From the NCBI RefSeq assembly GCF_017896165.1, contig NZ_JAFCNB010000002.1:310001-374000 (forward strand): DNA of 64,000 nt. The letters run 5' to 3'. Made by a program: the position numbers and the translations under genes. The notes below the pieces were generated by a model. It was not told the DNA's origin. It searched no databases and was given only the letters and a program-made list of their open reading frames with translations. Positions 31,208-39,184 of this stretch are shown here, piece after piece; within the stretch, counting starts at the first letter, position 1, and every line of letters begins with the position of its first letter. This stretch comes from Microbispora oryzae. GTDB taxonomy: Bacteria; Actinomycetota; Actinomycetes; Streptosporangiales; Streptosporangiaceae.

Positions 31208-32434
31208 GTGAAGATCGCCATGGTTTCGGAGCACGCCAGCCCCCTCGCCGCCCTCGGCGGGGTGGACGCCGGCGGCCAGAACGTCCACGTCGCCGCGCTC
31301 GCCAGGCAACTCGGCGAGCGCGGGCACGACGTGACGGTCTACACGCGAAGGGATCACCCTGACCTGCCCGAGACGGTCTCCTTCGGCCCCGGCGTGACCG
31401 TCGTCGCCGTGCCCGCGGGCCCCGCCGCACCGATCGCCAAGGACGAGATCCTGCCCTGGATCCCGCGGTTCGGACGCTGGCTGCACGACCGGTGGCTGTT
31501 CGACCGGCCCGACGTCGTGCACAGTCACTTCTGGATGAGCGGCCTGGCCGCCCTCGACGCGGCCGAGCGGCTCGGGATCCCGGTGGTGCACACCTACCAC
31601 GCCCTTGGCAGCGTCAAGCGGCGGCACCAGGGCCTCGCCGACACCAGCCCGCGCGAACGGATCGAGGCGGAGGCCGCCATCGGCCGGCGCGCCGACGCGA
31701 TCATCGCCACCTGCCCGGACGAGGTCGACGAGCTGATCAGGATGCGGATCCCCCGCACGACCGCCCAGGTCGTGCCGTGCGGTGTCGACTCATCGGTCTT
31801 CCACCCGCACGTCGAGCCGCTGGAGCGGCCGGAACGGCCACGGCTGCTCTCGGTCGGCCGCCTCGTGCCGCGCAAGGGGATCGAGACGACCATCGACGCC
31901 CTGCGGCACCTCAGGGACGCCGAACTGGTGATCGCCGGCGGCCCGCCGGCGGCGGCGCTGCACCACGACCCCGAGATCACCCGGCTGCGGTGGCTCGCGG
32001 CCCAGGCGGGGGTGGCCGATCGGGTGCGCTTCCTCGGCACGGTCGGCCGCGACCGGCTGCCCGCCCTGATGCGCTCGGCGAGCGTCGTGGTGTCCGTCCC
32101 CTGGTACGAGCCCTTCGGCCTGGTCACACTGGAGGCCATGGCATGCGGGGTGCCCGTCGTGGCCTCGGCGGTCGGCGGCCAGAAGGAGACCGTGGTCAAC
32201 GGGGTGACCGGCCTGCTGGTGCCGCCCCGGCAGCCCCTCGTGCTGGCCAGGGCGCTGCGCGGGCTGCTCGACGACCCCGTCCGGCGCGCCGCGTACGGCT
32301 TCGCCGGTGCCGACCGGGCCAGGGTCAGGTACGGCTGGAGCCGGATCGCCGCCGAGACGCTCGCCGCGTACGAGGATGTGATCTCCTCCCGCGGCCTGTC
32401 GCCCCTGGACGGCCGGCCCCGCGCAGCAGGCTGA
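31208..32434 (+). CDS. GT4-family glycosyltransferase
   Basis: GT-B fold retaining glycosyltransferase of 408 aa. N-terminal acceptor domain with the Gly-rich loop LAALGGVDAGGQNVHVAALA, and C-terminal donor domain with VGRLVPRKGIETTIDAL and the E-x7-E motif in YEPFGLVTLEAMACGVPVV. Overall resemblance is to sucrose-phosphate-synthase/MshA-like enzymes; donor and acceptor are not certain. The GTG start at 31208 follows GGAGGG. Its last 110 bp overlap the 3' end of the convergent topoisomerase gene. Confidence 0.9.
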   Translation: MKIAMVSEHASPLAALGGVDAGGQNVHVAALARQLGERGHDVTVYTRRDHPDLPETVSFGPGVTVVAVPAGPAAPIAKDEILPWIPRFGRWLHDRWLFDRPDVVHSHFWMSGLAALDAAERLGIPVVHTYHALGSVKRRHQGLADTSPRERIEAEAAIGRRADAIIATCPDEVDELIRMRIPRTTAQVVPCGVDSSVFHPHVEPLERPERPRLLSVGRLVPRKGIETTIDALRHLRDAELVIAGGPPAAALHHDPEITRLRWLAAQAGVADRVRFLGTVGRDRLPALMRSASVVVSVPWYEPFGLVTLEAMACGVPVVASAVGGQKETVVNGVTGLLVPPRQPLVLARALRGLLDDPVRRAAYGFAGADRARVRYGWSRIAAETLAAYEDVISSRGLSPLDGRPRAAG

Positions 32435-33443
32435 TGACGGCCTCCTCGACCCGCCCGTGGGTGGCCGGCCCTCCCTCGCCCGCGCCCTCCCCCAGCCGCT
32501 CGGCCGGGATCACCTGCCCCTTCTCGTACAGCTCGATCAGACGTGGATCGACGTAGGACGCGCGGGCGACCGCCGGGGTGTTGCCGAGATATTCGGCGAC
32601 CTCCTTAATCACCCGGGACACGGCCCGCTTCCGGCCGGTCGTGCCGCGTACCGGCCTGGAGACGGCCAGCCCGACCGCGGCCAGGACCGTGGCGTGCCAG
32701 GTGCGGAAGTCCTTGGCCGACGCCTCGGTGCCGAGCGTCTCCTTCAGATAGGCGTTGATGTCGGCACTGCGCACGTCGGCCCAGCCCTCGCCGGTCCGGT
32801 AGCACAGCAACTCGCCCCGCCGGCCGGACGACAGGGCGGTGAGGACGGCGCACACGTCGGGGTCCCGCAACACGAGCGCGCGCTCCTTGCCGCCCTTGGC
32901 CAGGTATCTGCAGATCACCTGGCCATCGCGGCACCTCACGTGGGAGGTGCGCAGCGTCGCCAGGCCGTAGGAGTCGGTGTACTCCTCCCCGCCGACCCGG
33001 AAGAAGCCGATGTCGAGCATGCGGGCCGCGGTCGCGAGGACCCGTTCACGGGTCAGCTCGTCGCCGGCCAGGTCTCCGGCCACCCGTTCGCGGAAGACCG
33101 GCAGCCGCTCGGCCACCTCGAGCACGTGGTCGAACTTGGCCCGGTCCTGCCTCCGCCGCCACTCCTCGTGGTAGCGGTACTGCCTGCGGCCCGCCGAATC
33201 GGTTCCCACCGCCTGCAGGTGCCCGTCGGGCGCGGCGCAGATCCACACGTCGGTCCACGCGGGCGGAATCGCCAGGGACCTGATCCGCCGCAGTGTCGCC
33301 CTGTCCTTGACCGGCCGTCCCGACGCCCAGGTGTAGGTGAAGCCCTTGCCGCGGCGGTGCCGCCGGATCCCCGGCTCTTTCGGGTCGCTGGGCCGCAACT
33401 CGATCTCCGGCACGGCGAACGCCGTCACCTCAGCAGATCCCAT
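32325..33443 (-). CDS. DNA topoisomerase IB (poxvirus-like)
   Basis: Type IB topoisomerase of 372 aa, which relaxes supercoils through a 3'-phosphotyrosine. The N-terminal domain has FTYTWASGRPVKDRATLRRI and SLAIPPAWTDVWICA; the catalytic domain has the conserved Arg/Lys block (TSHVRCRDGQVICRYLAKGG, RTWHAT) and the nucleophile Tyr in ARASYVDPRLIELYEKG. The C-terminal 40 residues are Arg-rich, low complexity and encoded by DNA that also codes for the convergent glycosyltransferase. It overlaps the upstream GT9 gene by 19 bp and shares its promoter. Confidence 0.93.
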   Translation of the reverse strand: MGSAEVTAFAVPEIELRPSDPKEPGIRRHRRGKGFTYTWASGRPVKDRATLRRIRSLAIPPAWTDVWICAAPDGHLQAVGTDSAGRRQYRYHEEWRRRQDRAKFDHVLEVAERLPVFRERVAGDLAGDELTRERVLATAARMLDIGFFRVGGEEYTDSYGLATLRTSHVRCRDGQVICRYLAKGGKERALVLRDPDVCAVLTALSSGRRGELLCYRTGEGWADVRSADINAYLKETLGTEASAKDFRTWHATVLAAVGLAVSRPVRGTTGRKRAVSRVIKEVAEYLGNTPAVARASYVDPRLIELYEKGQVIPAERLGEGAGEGGPATHGRVEEAVISLLRGAGRPGATGRGRRSHPRTRRASRRRSGSSRT

Positions 33444-34528
33444 GCCTGCTCCAGTACGGCGTCCACGGTGACGTCGCCGACCCAGGACGCGTCGGGGTGG
33501 CCGCACGCCCGCATGACCGGATCCGCGCCGGCGCCGCCGCAGACGGGGCACCGCGTGGTCCAGGAGATCACCGGCCGGTGCAGATGCCGGGTCAGCGGTC
33601 CCCAGTTGACGAGGTTGCCGCACCAGTAGACGCCCACGGTGGGCGTGCCGGTGGCGGCCGCCAGATGGCGGGGCCCGGTGTCGTTGGACACCAGCAGGTC
33701 GCACGCCGCGTACAGCGCGGTGAGCCCGCCCACGGACAGCTCGCCGACGACCGGGCGCGCGGGCCGTTTCATGGCCGCGACCACCCTGTCGACGACGTCG
33801 CGCTCCTCCTCCGTGCCGGTGACCACCACGGGCCGTCCCAGCCGGTCGGCGACCTCGGCGAACCGCTCGGGCGGCCATCTCCTGCGCCGGTCGCTCGCGC
33901 CCGGATGGATCGCGACGAGACCGCGCGGCAGATGACCGATGACGCGGTTCAGCTCCGCCCAGTCACCTCTGACGACCGCGACCTGCGGTTCGAGGTCGGA
34001 GGTGGACGCGCCGAGCAGTCCCGCCACCTCCAGGTGGCGCAGCGTCTCGTGCTGGTAGTGCACGTACGGCACCCAGCGGTCGAGCGGCGGGGCGTCCGGG
34101 GCGCGCAGGCCTGCGGTGACGCGGGCGCCCAGCCGCCGGATGAACGGGTTCGAGGCGCGCCCGCCGCCGTGCATCTGCACGGCCAGATCGAAGTGACGTT
34201 CCCGCAGGTCCGTGTAGACGTCGTCCGGCGGGGGCGGCACGCCCGGCGGGCCGGAGACCCCGGGCACGGGCGGCAGGACGACCACCTCGTCGACCGGTCC
34301 AGGCCGGCCGCGGAGGAATCCGGCGTGCCACTCCCGGCCCAGCAGGGTCATCCTGGCGACGGGATAGGCCCGCTTGAGCGCCGCTATCGCGGGCAGCGCG
34401 AGCAGCAGGTCGCCGAGGGCGTTGGCCCGCAGGACGGCGATCCGCTCGACGCCGTCGACGAGCAGGGTCGCGCTCACGGGCGGGCGCCACGGGACGGTCT
34501 CCGCGTCGTTCCCTCGTTCATGGGACAC
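33425..34528 (-). CDS. GT9-family glycosyltransferase (heptosyltransferase-like)
   Basis: 367-aa glycosyltransferase of the ADP-heptose:LPS heptosyltransferase fold: N-terminal VLRANALGDLLLALPAI, donor-domain VAIHPGASDRRRRWPPERFA, VVVTGTEEERDVV and DLLVSNDTGPRHLAAATGTP. Actinobacteria have no LPS; such enzymes probably glycosylate cell-envelope polymers or lipids. It also carries CPVCGGAG with further Cys near the C-terminus, a possible zinc site. The start is uncertain (TTG 34534, GTG 34528, or an internal GTG); I prefer 34528, with GAGG upstream and a sigma-B/F-type promoter 27 nt before it. Confidence 0.88.
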   Translation of the reverse strand: MSHERGNDAETVPWRPPVSATLLVDGVERIAVLRANALGDLLLALPAIAALKRAYPVARMTLLGREWHAGFLRGRPGPVDEVVVLPPVPGVSGPPGVPPPPDDVYTDLRERHFDLAVQMHGGGRASNPFIRRLGARVTAGLRAPDAPPLDRWVPYVHYQHETLRHLEVAGLLGASTSDLEPQVAVVRGDWAELNRVIGHLPRGLVAIHPGASDRRRRWPPERFAEVADRLGRPVVVTGTEEERDVVDRVVAAMKRPARPVVGELSVGGLTALYAACDLLVSNDTGPRHLAAATGTPTVGVYWCGNLVNWGPLTRHLHRPVISWTTRCPVCGGAGADPVMRACGHPDASWVGDVTVDAVLEQAWDLLR

Positions 34529-34555
34529 CCCCAATCGCCTCGCGAAGCGACTTGG

Positions 34556-34580
34556 CTACCCGGTCCCGGACCTCCCAAAC
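34556..34580 (-). promoter_or_regulatory. SigB/SigF-like promoter of GT9-topoisomerase operon
   Basis: Minus-strand GTTT (34580-34577), 15-bp spacer, GGGTAG (34561-34556). Same hexamer and spacer as the divergent promoter at 34619-34643. Confidence 0.72.
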
Positions 34581-34618
34581 CGGATGACGGTGCTGGTTGT
34601 GGCGGTGTCATGGCGGTT

Positions 34619-34643
34619 GTTTTCGTCCCGGCTGTGGGGGTAG
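34619..34643 (+). promoter_or_regulatory. SigB/SigF-like promoter of small membrane protein-SDR genes
   Basis: GTTT (34619-34622), 15-bp spacer, GGGTAG (34638-34643), 10 nt before the ATG at 34654. Confidence 0.72.
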
Positions 34644-34653
34644 CCGCCAGAAT

Positions 34654-34902
34654 ATGAGCGAGGAACAGCGTTCGCCGTCCGGCAAGCCGATGGTGCCGGC
34701 GACACCCATGGACGTGATCCGCATCCGCCTCGGCTCGTTCGTGCTCGTCTTCTGCGTGGCCGTGGGTGTGCTGTCCGCCGTCGCGCGGCTGTGGTGGCTG
34801 ACCGGAATCGTCCTGGTCGTCGCCGTACTCGTGGTCCTGAACATGGTGTTCGCCGTGAGGAAGCAGCGCACGCTGGGCGGCGGACCGGAATCGAGAGGAT
34901 GA
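34654..34902 (+). CDS. Small two-helix membrane protein
   Basis: 82-aa protein with two hydrophobic helices (GSFVLVFCVAVGVLSAVARL and LTGIVLVVAVLVVLNMVFAV) flanked by charged ends. The family is not recognised. It is followed 7 bp later by the SDR gene and preceded by a clear promoter, which supports a real first gene of a two-gene operon. Translation probably begins on a nearly leaderless mRNA, since no strong ribosome site is seen. Confidence 0.72.
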   Translation: MSEEQRSPSGKPMVPATPMDVIRIRLGSFVLVFCVAVGVLSAVARLWWLTGIVLVVAVLVVLNMVFAVRKQRTLGGGPESRG

Positions 34903-34908
34903 CCCCCG

Positions 34909-35907
34909 GTGAGCCTGACGAACAAGGTCGTGGTCGTGACGGGCGCGAGCGGAGGTGTGGGCCGCGCGGTCGTCCGGCAGCTCGGCGCCGAGGGCGCGAC
35001 CGTCGCCCTGATCGCGCGGGGTGAAGCCGGCCTCGCCGGTGCCGCCGTCGACGTCGGCGCCGAGGGCGGCACGGCGAAGGTCTACAGCGCGGACGTCTCC
35101 GACTACGACCAGGTGCGGGAGGCCGCGCAGCGGGTCGAGGCGGAGCTGGGGCCGATCGACGTGTGGATCAATGTGGCCTTCACCACGGTCTTCGCGCCGT
35201 TCATGGAGATCACCCCGGAGGAGTACGAGCGGACCACGCGCGTGACCTACCTCGGCTACGTGTGGGGCACCCGTGTCGCGCTGGAGACGATGCGGCCGCG
35301 CGACCGGGGCGTCATCGTGCAGGCGGGCTCGGCCCTCGCGTACCGGTCGATCCCCCTCCAGTCGGCGTACTGCGGGGCCAAGCACGCGATCACCGGCTTC
35401 ACCGAGTCGGTCCGCACCGAGCTGATGGCCGAGGGATCCGGCGTGCACATCACGATGGTGCAGCTCCCGGCGCTGAACACACCGCAGTTCGACTGGGGCC
35501 TGAATCGCATGCGGCGGCACACCCAGCCGGTGCCGCCGATCTACCAGCCGGAGGTCGCGGCCCGGGCGCTGCTCTTCGCGGCCGAGCATCCCGAGCGCAA
35601 GGAGTACTGGGTCGGGGGCACCACCGCGGCCACGATCCTGGCGCAGCGGATCGCGCCCGCCCTGCTCGATCGTTATCTGGCCAGGACGGGGGTTCAGTCG
35701 CAGCTCGCGGACGAGCCGCCCACGGGCGTGTCCAATCTCTGGGAGCCCGCGGACAAGGACCACGACTACGGCGCGCACGGCGACTTCGACACCCGCTCCC
35801 ACCGTCACAGCCTCCAGCTGTGGTTCTCCCAGCACCGGGGGGCGATGACGGCCGCCGCGGCCGGGATCGCCGCGGTCGCCGGGATCGGCCGCCTCCTGCG
35901 CAGATGA
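34909..35907 (+). CDS. SDR-family oxidoreductase with C-terminal membrane anchor
   Basis: 332-aa short-chain dehydrogenase. Cofactor motif VTGASGGVGRAVV (TGxxxGxG), NAG-equivalent altered to WINVAF, catalytic Ser in QAGSALAYRSIP and the YxxxK motif in SAYCGAKHA. After residue 250 it has an extension ending in a hydrophobic segment (MTAAAAGIAAVAGIGRLL), probably a membrane anchor. Similar long SDRs are common in actinobacterial stress operons; the substrate is unknown. It starts at GTG 34909 behind the small membrane protein. Confidence 0.88.
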   Translation: MSLTNKVVVVTGASGGVGRAVVRQLGAEGATVALIARGEAGLAGAAVDVGAEGGTAKVYSADVSDYDQVREAAQRVEAELGPIDVWINVAFTTVFAPFMEITPEEYERTTRVTYLGYVWGTRVALETMRPRDRGVIVQAGSALAYRSIPLQSAYCGAKHAITGFTESVRTELMAEGSGVHITMVQLPALNTPQFDWGLNRMRRHTQPVPPIYQPEVAARALLFAAEHPERKEYWVGGTTAATILAQRIAPALLDRYLARTGVQSQLADEPPTGVSNLWEPADKDHDYGAHGDFDTRSHRHSLQLWFSQHRGAMTAAAAGIAAVAGIGRLLRR

Positions 35908-35969
35908 TCCACTCAGCGGCGACGGTTACCAGATAACGCCTCAAATCCCGCGATATTCGGTCATTCGCG

Positions 35970-35975
35970 GGGTAG
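35970..35975 (+). promoter_or_regulatory. Possible SigB/SigF -10 element of transketolase gene
   Basis: GGGTAG ends 9 nt before the ATG, the same distance as in the promoters at 28478, 28447 and 29644, but the -35 position reads CGAT and not GTTT. Weak candidate. Confidence 0.35.
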
Positions 35976-35984
35976 TCGAGGGCG

Positions 35985-37820
35985 ATGGACGAGGTCGACT
36001 ACCGTTTCCTCTGTGAGCTCGCGACCCAGCTGAGGGTCGACTCCGTACGCGCCGCCGCGGCCGCCGGCTCGGGGCATCCCACGTCGTCGATGTCGGCGGC
36101 CGAGCTCATGGCCGTGCTCCTCGCCCGTCATCTCCGGGTGGACCTGACCGACCCCCGCGACCCCGCCAACGATCATCTGGTCTTCTCCAAGGGCCACGCC
36201 TCGCCGCTTCTCTACGCCATGCTCAAGGCGTCCGGCGTGATCGACGACGAGGAGCTGCTGACCTTCCGCGGCCGCGGCAGCCGCCTCCAGGGCCATCCCG
36301 TCCCCTCGGTTCCCCTGGTCGGCGTGGCCACCGGCTCGCTCGGGTTCGGCCTGCCCGTCGCGGTGGGACTGGCCCTCACCGGCCGCCGGCTCGACCGCCT
36401 GCCGTACCAGGTGTGGGCGCTGTGCGGCGACGGCGAGACGGCCGAGGGGTCGATGTGGGAGGCGTTCGAGTTCGCCGGGCAGGAGGGCCTCGCCAACCTC
36501 ACCGCGATCATCGACGTCAACCGGCTGGGCCAGCGCGGGCCGACCCGGCTCGGCTGGGATCTCGCCGGGTACGCCCGGCGGCTGGGCGCCTTCGGCTGGC
36601 ACACGATCGAGATCGACGGGCACGATCCCGGCCAGATCGACTACGCGCTGTCCGACGCGCGGGCCACCCGCCGCCGTCCCACGGCCATCCTCGCCCGCAC
36701 CTGCAAGGGGTTCGGGGTGTCCGCCGTCGAGGACCGCGAGGGCAAGCACGGCAAACCACTCGACGACGCCGAGCAGGCGATCGCCGAGCTGGGCGGACCA
36801 CGCCGGCTCACCGTCCGGGTGACGCCGCCCACCGGGCCCGGGACGGCCTACGGCTTCGCCATCTCCCCGGGCAGCCCCCCGGCGTACGAGATCGGCGAGC
36901 GGGTCGCGACCCGGGCGGCGTTCGGACGGGCCCTGGCGGAGCTGGCCAACGAGCGCGGGGAGATCGTCGCGCTGGACGGCGAGGTGGCCGACTCCACCGG
37001 GCTCGACACCTTCGCCGAGGCCCATCCCGAGCGGTTCTTCGAGTGCCACATCGCCGAGCAGCAGATGGTGGCGGCGGCGGTCGGCATGCAGGCGAGGGGC
37101 TGGAAGCCGTACGCGGTGTCCTTCGCCGCCTTCCTCACCCGGGCGTACGACTTCGTCCGCATGGCCGCGGTCAGCCGCGCGGACCTGTGCCTGGTCGGCT
37201 CGCACGGCGGGGTCTCGATCGGGGCGGACGGTCCCTCGCAGATGGGACTGGAGGATCTGGCCGCCTTCCGGTCGATCCACGGCAGCACGGTGCTGTATCC
37301 GTGCGACGCGAACCAGACGGCCCGCCTCGTCGAGCAGGCGGCCGACCTGGAGGGGATCCGCTACCTGCGCACCACCCGCGGCGAGACCCCGGTCGTCTAC
37401 GCCCCGGACGAGCGGTTCCCCGTGGGCGGCTGCAAGATCCTGCGCACCGGCGACGACGCGACGGTCGTGGCCGCCGGGATCACCGTCCACGAGGCCCTGG
37501 CGGCCGCCGGCCCGCTGGAGGAGGAAGGCATCTCGATCACCGTCGTCGACGCCTACTCCGTCAAGCCCCTCGGCGCGGCCGAGCTGCTGTCGGCGGCCAG
37601 GTCGACCGGGCGCGTCGTGACGGTGGAGGACCACCGGCCGGAGGGCGGCCTCGGCGACGCCGTCCTGGCCGCGCTGGCGGACGCCCCGGTCCCGCTCGTG
37701 AAGCTGGCGGTGACGGGCATGCCCGGCTCGGCCGCGCCGGCCGAGCAGCTCGCCGACGCGGGCATCGACCGGCACGCGATCCGGCGGGCGGTGCGGGCTC
37801 TGGTCCGCGGCGGTTCGTGA
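35985..37820 (+). CDS. tkt: Transketolase
   Basis: Full transketolase of 611 aa in one chain, the shorter type also seen in animals and archaea rather than the 670-700 aa bacterial form. N-terminal thiamine-diphosphate domain: GSGHPTSSMSAAELMAVL, SKGHASPLLYAML and CGDGETAEGSMWEA (GDG...N motif continuing in DVNRLGQ). The pyrimidine domain has GVSIGADGPSQMGLEDLA, and the C-terminal domain is complete. It exchanges two-carbon units in the pentose phosphate pathway; a housekeeping copy is expected elsewhere, so this one is probably a stress-specific paralogue. GGGTAG (35970-35975) lies 9 nt before the ATG. Confidence 0.92.
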   Translation: MDEVDYRFLCELATQLRVDSVRAAAAAGSGHPTSSMSAAELMAVLLARHLRVDLTDPRDPANDHLVFSKGHASPLLYAMLKASGVIDDEELLTFRGRGSRLQGHPVPSVPLVGVATGSLGFGLPVAVGLALTGRRLDRLPYQVWALCGDGETAEGSMWEAFEFAGQEGLANLTAIIDVNRLGQRGPTRLGWDLAGYARRLGAFGWHTIEIDGHDPGQIDYALSDARATRRRPTAILARTCKGFGVSAVEDREGKHGKPLDDAEQAIAELGGPRRLTVRVTPPTGPGTAYGFAISPGSPPAYEIGERVATRAAFGRALAELANERGEIVALDGEVADSTGLDTFAEAHPERFFECHIAEQQMVAAAVGMQARGWKPYAVSFAAFLTRAYDFVRMAAVSRADLCLVGSHGGVSIGADGPSQMGLEDLAAFRSIHGSTVLYPCDANQTARLVEQAADLEGIRYLRTTRGETPVVYAPDERFPVGGCKILRTGDDATVVAAGITVHEALAAAGPLEEEGISITVVDAYSVKPLGAAELLSAARSTGRVVTVEDHRPEGGLGDAVLAALADAPVPLVKLAVTGMPGSAAPAEQLADAGIDRHAIRRAVRALVRGGS

Positions 37821-37930
37821 CCCGGGGACCGGTACGGCCCGTCCCGTATGAGCAGGGCGGGCAGGGCGTATCGGCGGCCTGTTGGTGGCCTATTGGTGCC
37901 CTATTGGCGGCTATCGGCACGGGAGTACGG

Positions 37931-37977
37931 GCACGGGCGCCCCGGCAGGGCCTTATCCGCCTGCGGGGCGCCCGTGC
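37931..37977. terminator. Terminator between transketolase and DUF6458 genes
   Basis: Long inverted repeat (left 37931-37949, right 37960-37977, 13-bp plus 5-bp arms with a bulged G) between convergent genes. No T tract. Confidence 0.75.
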
Positions 37978-37978
37978 A

Positions 37979-38026
37979 GCGCTCAGATCGTGGAGCGCTC
38001 AGATCGTGGAGCGCTCAGATCGTGGA
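37979..38026. repeat. 16-bp tandem repeat, three copies
   Basis: Three perfect copies of gcgctcagatcgtgga beginning two bases after the terminator and lying 40 bp from the DUF6458 stop. Confidence 0.93.
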
Positions 38027-38065
38027 CGCTAGGAGTGGACGCTCGGATGGGGTCGTGGACGGGCC

Positions 38066-38323
38066 TCAGATGGGGTCGTTGTATCGCCGCTCCTCGTACA
38101 CGTGGCGGCGGGTGGTGGCCTCGTCGACCGGAACGGCGGCGGAAACGGCGGCCGAGCGGCGGACGGTGGTCAGCCGCCAGATGCCGAACAACAGCCCGGC
38201 GAGCCCGCCGACCATGAGGATCACCCCGATGACCTGGATGTCGATGCCCGCGACGGCGAAGTCGACGGCCCAGGTGAGGATGGCGCCCACCATGATGAGG
38301 ATGATGCTTCCGGCGATGGTCAT
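38066..38323 (-). CDS. DUF6458 small membrane protein
   Basis: 85-aa protein with two membrane segments (IAGSIILIMVGAILTWAVDF and IDIQVIGVILMVGGLAGLLF) and a basic C-terminal tail (RRHVYEERRYNDPI), matching the DUF6458 family of actinobacteria. The function is unknown. A strong GGAGG site precedes the ATG and a sigma-B/F-type promoter lies 25 nt upstream. Single-gene unit. Confidence 0.87.
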   Translation of the reverse strand: MTIAGSIILIMVGAILTWAVDFAVAGIDIQVIGVILMVGGLAGLLFGIWRLTTVRRSAAVSAAVPVDEATTRRHVYEERRYNDPI

Positions 38324-38348
38324 GGATTCTCCTCCTTCGCCGGTGCCT

Positions 38349-38372
38349 CTATCCTCCCCACCGATTTCAAAC
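38349..38372 (-). promoter_or_regulatory. SigB/SigF-like promoter of DUF6458 gene
   Basis: Minus-strand GTTT (38372-38369), 14-bp spacer, GGATAG (38354-38349), 25 nt before the ATG. Confidence 0.62.
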
Positions 38373-38431
38373 GTGCGGGGTGGGCCGGGCGGAGGGCGAA
38401 CGGAGCAGGGGCCCTGCCGGGCGGCGCGGGC

Positions 38432-38899
38432 TCAGCCCACCGCCAGGCGGGCCCGGGACGGCACGATCGGCACCGTGGCCGGGGTCTCCGCGCCGGTGAT
38501 GAACCACACGGTCTTGCCGCCCCTCGCGGACCGGACGACCCCCCAGTCGTCGGCGAGCTCCCGCACGATGAGCAGCCCGCGCCCGTCGGTCGAGTCCATG
38601 TCGGCCTCCCGCTGCCGGGGCAGGCCCTCCCCCTGGTCGAAGATCTCGCCGTACACCCAGGTGCCGTTGCTGCCCAGGCGCAGGGTGAAGACGGTGCCGC
38701 CGTGCCGTACGACGTTGGAGGCGAGCTCGCTGACGACGAGGGAGCAGTCGTCCACCATCGCGTCGAGCCCCCATCTGGTCAGCTCCCGGCGTACCAGGGA
38801 GCGGGCCGACGCGACGCTCGCGGGGACGGCGGGTAGGAGGCATTCGGCGGTCCAGACGGGGTCGGCGTCCAGTGGCGCCGGTCCGAGGGGGAGAGTCAC
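38432..38899 (-). CDS. RsbW-like ATP-binding protein (anti-sigma factor type)
   Basis: 155-aa HATPase of the RsbW/SpoIIAB superfamily: N-box LVVSELASNVVRHG, G1 IFDQGEGLPRQR and G2 DGRGLLIVRELADDWGV, with the short single-domain layout of serine kinases that sequester sigma factors. The GTG at 38899 is chosen because AAGGAGG lies 6 nt upstream; a longer frame to 38962 would place the CelR box inside the gene. Its position beside a block of sigma-B/F-type promoters suggests, but does not prove, that it controls the sigma factor involved. A cellobiose-repressor box in its leader hints at carbon-source control. Confidence 0.85.
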   Translation of the reverse strand: MTLPLGPAPLDADPVWTAECLLPAVPASVASARSLVRRELTRWGLDAMVDDCSLVVSELASNVVRHGGTVFTLRLGSNGTWVYGEIFDQGEGLPRQREADMDSTDGRGLLIVRELADDWGVVRSARGGKTVWFITGAETPATVPIVPSRARLAVG

Positions 38900-38917
38900 G
38901 CGCGCCTCCTTAGCCAA

Positions 38918-38931
38918 TGGGAGCGCTCCCA
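38918..38931. promoter_or_regulatory. CelR/CebR-type operator
   Basis: tgggagcgctccca, a perfect 14-bp palindrome identical to the CelR operator of Thermobifida fusca cellulase genes and the CebR box of Streptomyces. It lies 19-32 bp upstream of the RsbW-like gene start, just downstream of a possible promoter (TTCACA-N18-TATCGT on the minus strand). Confidence 0.8.
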
Positions 38932-39184
38932 CGCCGTACGATACGGCACACACCGTGGTCATGTGAATTCAATGAAACGCGATTGTTTCCGGTCGAGTGC
39001 CCTATCGTGACCACACCCGCCCTTGACAAACCGTGACATCTCCGGATGGGGCCGTATTCACCCAGGTCAACGGGCCATCGGTCGTGAGCGGCGGGGTGCG
39101 GCCGGCCGCCCGTTCAGACCAGCCGGCCTGCCCCTCGTCGTGAAATAACATGAAAACCAGACATGTCTCGACACGACTGCTGTT

